From positions 1,984,001 through 2,048,000 of the forward strand of contig NZ_CP045915.1 in NCBI RefSeq assembly GCF_009650095.1: 64,000 nucleotides of DNA, given 5' to 3'. Position 1 is the stretch's first letter; each line of letters begins with the position of its first letter. The notes beneath the pieces were generated by a model. It was not told the origin of the DNA. It did not search any database and was given only the letters and a program-made list of their open reading frames with translations. The translations under genes and the position numbers were made by a program. This DNA comes from Gracilibacillus salitolerans. Lineage in GTDB: Bacteria > Bacillota > Bacilli > Bacillales > Amphibacillaceae. Below are positions 63,082 to 64,000 of the stretch, one piece after another.

Positions 63082-64000
63082 TGAACTGACCCAGTAAAAC
63101 GGGACAAGAAAAAACACCTATGCTACCATAGTCCTGAATTCAACAGGACTGTGGCAGTTTAGTTTTGTAAACGGTCGTATATAGTTGTAATAATACATGT
63201 AAGATTCCACTTTTTCTAGTACAATAGAGTTTGTAAGGTGCACTCTATTTTGAGTGTTGAATTCTTCCGACTTTAGCGAGGAGTGGAAGGATTCGATTAC
63301 GGCATTATCAAAGCAGTTTCCTTTTCGGGACATGCTTGTGGTAATGCCTTTTTCTTTAGCCAGCTCTTGAAAGTCGTAAGAGGTGTATTGAGCTCCTTGA
63401 TCACTGTGTAAGATAACTTCATACGTCTCTCTGCCTTTACATGCAGCTTCTAGTGTATCTAAAACAAGCTTAACCTCTTGTGTGTCACTAACTTTATAGG
63501 CTATGATTTCGTTATTATATAAGTCCATAATGGTTGATAAATAAAGCATTTTCTCTCCATATGGTAAGTAAGTAATATCAGTAACCCACTTTTGATTAGG
63601 GCGATCAGCCTTGAAATCCTGTTTAAGAAGGTTTGGGACGACAAACTTGCTTTCCCCAGCAATATAAACCCTTCTTTTCACTTTGACTTGACACTGAAGG
63701 TTATATTTTTGCATGATCTTTTGTACGGTCTTTCGATTTACTTTTATCTTATGGTCATTTTGGAGAATCCCTCTTACGTTTCGATGTCCTACTCTAAATG
63801 AAAGGCTTTGACAAATATCTATAACCAACTGATGTAGAAGAGGCAATTCAGCTGAAACTCTCTTTTTCCAGCGATAATAAGTTGACTTTGGAATCTCGAA
63901 ACATTCACAAATAGTAGTAATTGTGTATTGTTCTTTATAAGCTTCTACAACTTCGACGAATACTTCTGGAACCACTTCCTTTCGATTTCTTGGTACTTTC
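63082..64000 (-). mobile_element. IS3-family insertion sequence, incomplete at the window edge
   Basis: The left end is TGAACTGACCCAGTAAAACG, a typical IS3 terminal repeat starting with TGA at 63082. The orfB reads toward this end and continues into the region beyond 64000, where orfA and the other terminal repeat must lie. It is not related at the ends to the element at 1169-2667. Confidence 0.85.
63118..63975 (-). CDS. IS3-family transposase OrfB (rve domain)
   Basis: A 285-residue integrase-core protein. The HTH_21 region has Y-Y-R-W-K-K-R and the rve domain carries a complete DDE triad: Asp in W-V-T-D-I-T-Y-L, Asp in L-H-S-D-Q-G and Glu in N-A-V-I-E-S-F-H. The frame is open to the window edge beyond 63975, so the true start is probably upstream, through OrfA-OrfB frameshifting. 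In contrast to the element near 1200, nothing shows that this copy is dead. Confidence 0.92.
   Translation of the reverse strand: MVPEVFVEVVEAYKEQYTITTICECFEIPKSTYYRWKKRVSAELPLLHQLVIDICQSLSFRVGHRNVRGILQNDHKIKVNRKTVQKIMQKYNLQCQVKVKRRVYIAGESKFVVPNLLKQDFKADRPNQKWVTDITYLPYGEKMLYLSTIMDLYNNEIIAYKVSDTQEVKLVLDTLEAACKGRETYEVILHSDQGAQYTSYDFQELAKEKGITTSMSRKGNCFDNAVIESFHSSLKSEEFNTQNRVHLTNSIVLEKVESYMYYYNYIRPFTKLNCHSPVEFRTMVA

Overview
AT-rich chromosomal DNA from an endospore-forming member of the Bacillaceae. Two gerA-type germination operons, lytH, yunB, yutH, SufCDSUB and long stretches of Bacillus subtilis-like gene order (ycl, zur-znu, yus-gcvH-suf, lytH-yunBCDE, yutD/E/H, yuzB-dapF) support this. 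I think a Gracilibacillus, Oceanobacillus or Halobacillus-like genus is likely, but the window alone does not settle it. I saw no tRNA, rRNA or CRISPR array.

Layout. 1-2.7 kb: end of a sugar ABC permease gene and a YesL-type gene, then an IS3-family element that looks dead (frameshifted orfA, first catalytic Asp of OrfB changed to Tyr). 2.9-7.5 kb: secreted NlpC/P60 hydrolase, bacilliredoxin, and pabA with a pabB-pabC fusion for p-aminobenzoate. 7.6-11.5 kb: yclNOPQ petrobactin-type iron uptake operon with a clear Fur box. 12-16.4 kb: orphan OppA-like lipoprotein, a cheX-cheW-cheY operon and a YczE-type membrane protein. 16.4-20.1 kb: a gerA-gerB-gerC operon whose gerB has an internal amber codon. 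20-24 kb: acyl-CoA dehydrogenase, glycosyltransferase and universal stress protein. 23.7-26.5 kb: tightly overlapping znuC-znuB-zur-crcB-crcB operon behind a Zur box. 26.6-34.4 kb: yusI, gcvH, yusF, yusE, a small unassigned ORF with a non-standard start, and sufCDSUB for Fe-S assembly. 34.5-39.1 kb: remnant of a tyrosine recombinase, a DUF378 gene and a second, intact gerABC operon. 39.4-47.6 kb: yunE-yunD-yunC, an HD-GYP gene, yunB, a MetP/MetS-type transporter pair, lytH, yutD and a DUF3055 gene. 47.9-55.6 kb: yutE, a SufR-like regulator, molybdenum cofactor genes moaA-moeB-moeA-moaE-moaD-mobB, fnr (convergent) and mobA. 55.6-63.1 kb: pgpA, yutH, hom-thrC-thrB, nfu, yuzB, dapF and erpA. 63.1 kb to the end: an IS3-family element with an intact catalytic triad, running off the window.

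Themes. Metal and redox regulation recur: a Fur box, a Zur box beside the zur gene, an Fnr-type box before moaA with an Fe-S-type fnr at the other end of the same cluster, a SufR-like protein, and Fe-S assembly genes (suf, nfu, erpA). The most unusual non-coding content is a family of at least six palindromic intergenic repeats sharing the ends TATCACGG and GTCTCAC, some internally deleted. There is also a 51-bp tandem repeat after thrB and a 9-bp motif array spaced by 21 bp after the NlpC/P60 gene. None of these has a function that I can read from the sequence.
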